Origin: Isoperla grammatica
Taxonomy: Eukaryota; Arthropoda; Insecta; Plecoptera; Perlodidae
Reading direction: 5' to 3'
DNA: 64,000 bases
Assembly (NCBI GenBank): GCA_945910005.1
Contig: OX246745.1
Coordinates: forward strand, 12,389,706-12,453,705
Shown: positions 22,601-28,600 of the stretch, piece by piece
How the letters are laid out: the number at the start of each line of letters is the position of its first letter
Numbering within the stretch: position 1 is the first letter of the stretch
Notes under the pieces: model-generated
Told to the model about the DNA's origin: nothing
Database searches by the model: none
What the model saw: only the letters and a program-made list of their open reading frames with translations
Position numbers and translations under genes: made by a program

Positions 22601-25600
22601 TTCGCGCAAAGGGCCTAAAGTTAGAAAAAAAATAGGAAATATAGGAAATAAATTTTCGAGTGTCGAATTCTAATAGGGCTCAAAAGTTGCGTATTTTCAT
22701 GCTCATCAATGGAAAAATATTGAAAAAAATCATAACTTGGATCTTCAGCTCGTGCAAAGGGCCTAAAGTTTAGATAAAGTGCAAAAAAAACACCAAATCT
22801 TGGGTTTACGCTCAAAATATACAAGTTATGTGTTTTGGCTTTTGATAGCGTCTAAGTACAAAGTACTTCATCGCGCAGCCAAAACACATTACTTGTATAT
22901 TTTGAGCGTGAACCCAAGATCTGGTGTTTTTTTGCATTTTTTCTAAAATTTAGGCGCTTTGCGCCAACTAAAGATCTAAGTTATGATTTTTTTCAATATT
23001 TTTCCATTGATAAGCATGAAAATACACAACTTTTGAGCCCTATAAGAATTCGATACTCAAAAATTTATTTCCTATATTTTCTATTTTTTTTTTCAAACTT
23101 TAGGCCCTTTGCGCGAACTGAAGATCCAAGTTATGATTTTTTTCAATATTTTTCCGTTGATAAGCATGCAAATACACAACTTTCGAGTCCTATTAGAATT
23201 TGATAGGCGAAAAAACGACTTTTTCGACCCACCCTAGTCTATACCCTCTTGTTGTGAAAAACCTTTTGCTACGAGCCTAGCTCTATGCCTTTCAACAACT
23301 CGATTGGGTCCTCGTTTTATTTTCAAAACCCATTTGTTTTTAACGACGACAAAAGGGCTTGATTAACCGTTTTTGGTTCACCTAACTCCGGTTGAGATTC
23401 AACCACATGATATGCGATAAAGTCCGGAAACTGTTTAGGTTAGGTGTATGAACCCTACCAGTACGTCTAACTTCTGCAGGTTCCGCATATCTCCCGATAA
23501 TTATTGATTCGTGAGATTCTCCATTATCTGATTCTGCATCTGCCTCGGAGGCTTCACTTTGACCTGACCCCTCGTTACTGAATACTGATGCCGTATTGTC
23601 ATGGAAATGTAGGTCTATCTCATTACGGACACCTACGTTTAGCTCCTCAGCCTTACTGCTATGAACACTGTCAATTCCTACATTGCTATTACAATCATTA
23701 GCTTTTTCATTAATAACAGGAATATTTTCCAAGAATACAACATCCCGAACACGAATTACTCTTCTGGGATTTTGAGGATCGACACACAAATATCCCTTGG
23801 TATCTGTGCTATATCCCACGAACACACATTCTTTGCTCTTTGGATCCCACTTTTTCTGAATTTTTTTGAAATGTGAACCATAACTTTTGATCCAAAAATT
23901 CTTAGGTGACTCAAATCAGGTTTAATACCTGTCCATACCTCTTCAGGAGTCATCCCAATAACTGCCTTACTAGGGGATCTATTTTTGAGGTTAGCTGCAG
24001 TTTTAATGGCCTCGGCCCAATACCTTACGCCTAACCCTGAATCTTGTAAAAGAGTCCTCCCAATTTCTACCAATGTTCTATTAGTTCTCTCAGCTACACC
24101 ATTCTGCTGTGGGCTATCTGGCACTGTGACTTGATGTTTAATCCCTGAATCCGTTAGCAAACGATTCATTTCTTCATTGAGAAATTCCGTACCCCCATCG
24201 GTTCTCAGAGCCTGAATTTTTAATTTTGTTTCATTTTCTACCAGTGCTTTAAATTCTGCAAATCTTTCCTTAGTTTCATCTTTCAATTTTAGGAAATACA
24301 CAAATATTTTTCGTGTGAAATCATCGACTAACACTAGAAAATACAAGGAACCATCCCATGCTGGCTCACTCATCGGGCCACACAGGTCAGCATGAATAAG
24401 CCCTAATTTTTCTTGAGCCCTAGTCCCACCTGATTTCTTAAATCGGGTCATGCTGTTTCCCTTTTATGCATGGTAAACAAGGTTTCCTAGTTTCATTAGA
24501 ATAGTCAACCCCAAAAGCCATACCATTCTTTAACAAGTTCATACTCCTACCGTTAAGATGGCCTAGCCGTCTGTGCCACAACTCCTGTAAATTACAATTG
24601 GCAAGAGTTGATGAAAAAATTGCTTGCTTAGTAGTGTCTGGCATACTATTCTCTTGTTTATAAGTTTCATGGACACCTCCATCATTTGAAATATCTAACT
24701 TGTACAAACCATCATGATTAGTAGCAGTGGCCACAACTTGGGTCATCATACTGAAAATCATCCTTTCGAAACATCTTACAATTTGTATCAGAAAACAAGA
24801 CAAACATTCCTTTTTTACACATAGCACTAACAGAGAGTAAGTTAATACCCAACTCTGGAACATGTGACACCTCTTTAACTTCTGTGAGTCCCCCAGACGA
24901 TTTTAGTTTAACACAAACATCACCTATCCCAGTAGCTTTAATGGTATTCTTATTAGCTACAGTGACGTCATCATCCGTCTTCCTGTAATTTAACATCCAA
25001 TCATCCCTCTTAGACATATGGCTGTTGGCACCAGAGTCCATAAACCAGTCATCATCACAGCCACTAGTAGACTTAGTGTGTAACGCTGTAAAAAATGTCC
25101 ATTTCTTACCGGTTGATTGTTGCCCCTTCTTGTTACTTCCCTCACCTTGAACGGACTTTTGCTGTTGCTGCTTGCTTCCTCCCTCAGCTGGACTTATGTT
25201 TTGCTATTTCTTGACTGTAGACTCTTGCAGCTTCTTCGTCTTGAGATGAGGACATTGAGGCCTGATGTGACCAAGCTCGTTGCAGTGATAGCACCTCCTC
25301 TCCTTGAATGAACCGGTCACCGCACCTTTCTTGCTAACTGCAATCGCTGCTCCCTCGGTCTGCAATCCTCCACCATCCAGCTTCATGGCATACTGAAGTA
25401 GTTTATTCTTCAGCCAGTCACTAGACAAACTTCTTCCACTGCCCTCGAGTCCCAATTCAAACGACTCAAATCTAGGCGGAAGCCCTGCCAAATAATCGTG
25501 GCTAGAAAGTCGTCATCCAAAGCTTTTCCAATGTCTTGGAGTCTCTGGGAAATGCTCATGATCTCAGCGATATACTCTTGCATACTTGAATAATCATCAT

Positions 25601-28600
25601 AGTTGATCCTCATAAGTTTTCGTATGAGGCCTACTGTTCTCTGAGCACCTGAGTCTTCAAATGCATTGGCTAGACTCTTCCATGCTGCCTCGGCAGTTTC
25701 AGCCGATTGGGTATGCATGTGGCAATGTACCTTGATATTTAGACAGATAGTTGCCAATGCTCGCTGATCCTTCTTCTTGTCAACTGGTACAAGAACTCCT
25801 TGAGAGTCTCTCTCTCTTTCAATACAATCCCACAGATCCATACCTTTCAGCGACATCTTGGCGATAAGCTTCCAAGTAGTATAGTTGCTTATACCATCTA
25901 GTTTTGGTTCAAAACTAGGTATGCCACCTGAGAAACCAGCCATCGTCGTAGTGTTTGTAGACGGGGTCAATGTTTCTGGAGTAGTAGTGGACATAACTTT
26001 ACCACAAAGACACAAACACTTGATCACAAGCAACTTTCGCCATGCGGTCGAACTTTTGTGAGGTAAAAATGTCCAACACATTTTTACCAACTAATATCAG
26101 CAAATTACCTACTTGTCTTCAATTTTGATAGGTAACCCAACTAGATTTAACCTCTGGGCCCATAACCTGTTAGAGGAATTAGGTTTTTACCCATCGGATG
26201 GACGAAATAATTTGCAGTATATAGTAGGTACGTCTTGTCTCTGTTTATTGTGAAGAAGTAATACAACCGGAAATCGGTCCAACATCGTCACATCCTGTGC
26301 ATCTTCTAAGAAAGAAGAAGATCATGAACAACTATTGTCAGCCAGAGATTACAATGTTCCAACAGACCCCCTAACCTGTCCCAACTTTCGTGGGATGTCA
26401 GGTAGCTAGGCCTTCACACTTCCTGTGTGCTCCGAACAGCTGCGCCCTCGCACGTCCGCCATATTGTCATATTTAACGTGATTGTGTTGTCAAATCGATG
26501 CAACTTCAAAATGATAATTTAATATGAAAGAAGATAATATTTGGGTAGAAAATCACTGGAGCTTACTGATAAATCATGAAATAACAATTATGTACTACGC
26601 ACATGGTCAATATCGCAAAGGAATACAGAAAAAAGTGAGTACGAAACACGATCAGCGATACTGTACCTTTACCCAAGTACCTAAGACTTGTGATTGTGGT
26701 AGGGCCTAGGCCTAGCCTATGCACAAAATATGTGCCCCCAACATCCTAGGCATTATGTTAATCCAGGCCTAGGCATATCAAGGCCTCCCTGGCTCACAAC
26801 CATCTCGTGACATTAGCTTAGGCTTAGCCTAGGCATAGGCTATGTTACTTTATACTTTATTATTTATTGTTTGTTATATTTTTATTTTTTATCATAATCT
26901 TTGAAGGGAGGACTAGACCCTACAAAGACAAACATATTACAAAGTGCTATTTTTGTTTTAATATTTGTGATATTGTACAAGTCTACAAAGTGCAAACATA
27001 TAATTTTATTTTAAATATTGTTTAAACAATAAACGTGCAAGGTAACACAAATTAATTAAAGTACTGAATTAAGAAATATTTTTTTATTTTAAACTTTAAT
27101 TTTAAACTTTTTAAACTATTCGAAACTATTCGTGGATAAAATTATTCGATATTCGAACTTTTTTCGTTTGAATATTCGAAATTCGATTCGAAGTGAAAAA
27201 TCACTATTCGCACAGGCCTACCTATTCTATTTCTTTACACAAAACTTGCACATTACCTAAGCATCAGTGCTGTGAATTGCATATTTTTAACAAAAACATG
27301 TGAATTGGTTTTATCTGTACATACACAGATGGTATTTTCTCGCATAAGATGCGCACCCTTTTTGGGTTTCTAAAATAAATAAATAAATTCACATTAGAGT
27401 CTACCCACTTAGTAACTAAACTGATTTGCAGTGGGGAACTTTAATTTAAAGTGACTAAACCAACCCTGTAGGCTTCGAACACCATCGACGAGTGAGCGAT
27501 AACCAATCAAAGATATTTCAAATACGAAACATATGAATCAGTGATTGGACAGTGCGAACACCTGCGGACAAATGCCAGAATCAACAAGGCCGATTCAGAA
27601 CAACTTTGAATTTATTGAGTGCTTCGTGCTAGGACGACTCCAAAGTCACCGTTTACTTATTCCTAAGCCAAGAAGTAATGGAATTGAATCCACATTAGAA
27701 GTTAAAAAACTTCTGCCTGAAGCGGGATTTGAACTGGGGACCTTATATTTGAGATAGCATGCATTGTGAGAGGAGCTAAAAATGCTGCCCGCCCAACAAT
27801 TGTGCTGCCGCGTGGAGGTAGCTCCTGATTGGCCCAAAACCTCTGTCGCACACCATCCAGTAGCGCCAAGCAATGTTGTGCAGGGGTCGAAATTAATGCT
27901 CGCCCCATGCTAGTGAAACTTTGGCTCGGGCTAGTGTAAATCTCATTTCACTAGCCTGACGGGCGAGTGGGGCCAGGTGTGTATTTAAGTCAACAAATAT
28001 ACACATTTCCACAAAGGTGTTTCCAGATGCATCCAGATGACAGTACCTATAGTATCAATGTAAAAATCTCTTAATTAAGGCCTTGGCTAATCGTCTTGTT
28101 GAAAAATCGTTTCCGGTCAGTCCCTAGTCTCTCATACCCACTAGTCAAACCCAGCGATATTGTGAATTAAACATTAACGTTAATAGTTTTACATCAATAT
28201 AATCGATTTGATTGCAGGCTAGTAAAAATGCTCTCGGGCTAGAGGACTATTGTTGCAACTAGCCTACTAGGGCTAGTACCAAAAAAGTTTATTTTGATCC
28301 CTGATGTCTTGAATCAAGTATTTTATTTATTATTCAATGTCTTATTATAGCATTTTGATAATGGATTCATAACTCTTTAATTTTCAAAACTAACCATTTT
28401 GTAGCACTTTGTAGCATCTATTTTTTCCCTACCTTAAACATCTTTTATATGGGGTTACTTTGCAATTTTAATTACCAGTTATACCACAGGGGAAACATTA
28501 ACATCAATAGAATTGAAACCAAGCCACACAATGTAAGAATACAATGTCAAACTAACATAAAATACGCACAGAAAAACATAATTTTAGTAAAAATAGCCCT

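Larger units (their letters stand above)
20857..26364 (-). mobile_element. Copia-type LTR retrotransposon, decayed
   Basis: LTRs of 196 and 197 bp (20857-21052, 26168-26364) begin TGTTAGAGG and end CCAACA as read on the + strand. They differ at about three positions. Flanks TACCC and GACCC form a 5-bp duplication with one mismatch. The - strand order gag, protease, integrase, reverse transcriptase, RNase H is the Copia order. The coding region has several frameshifts and at least one stop, and a fold-back element interrupts the reverse transcriptase. It lies antisense in SERBP1-like intron 5. Confidence 0.95.
19652..27220. mobile_element. hAT element interrupted by a Copia retrotransposon
   Basis: Outer ends AGGCCTGTGCGAATA and TATTCGCACAGGCCTA, with an 8-bp duplication CCTATTCT (19644-19651, 27221-27228). 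Subterminal TTCGAAT repeats occur on both sides. Inner arms (about 20320-20650 and 26371-26700) are inverted copies of each other, so the element is fold-back-like. About 2.06 kb remain when the Copia is removed. A BED-finger relic at 20063-20146 supports a hAT origin. Confidence 0.82.
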
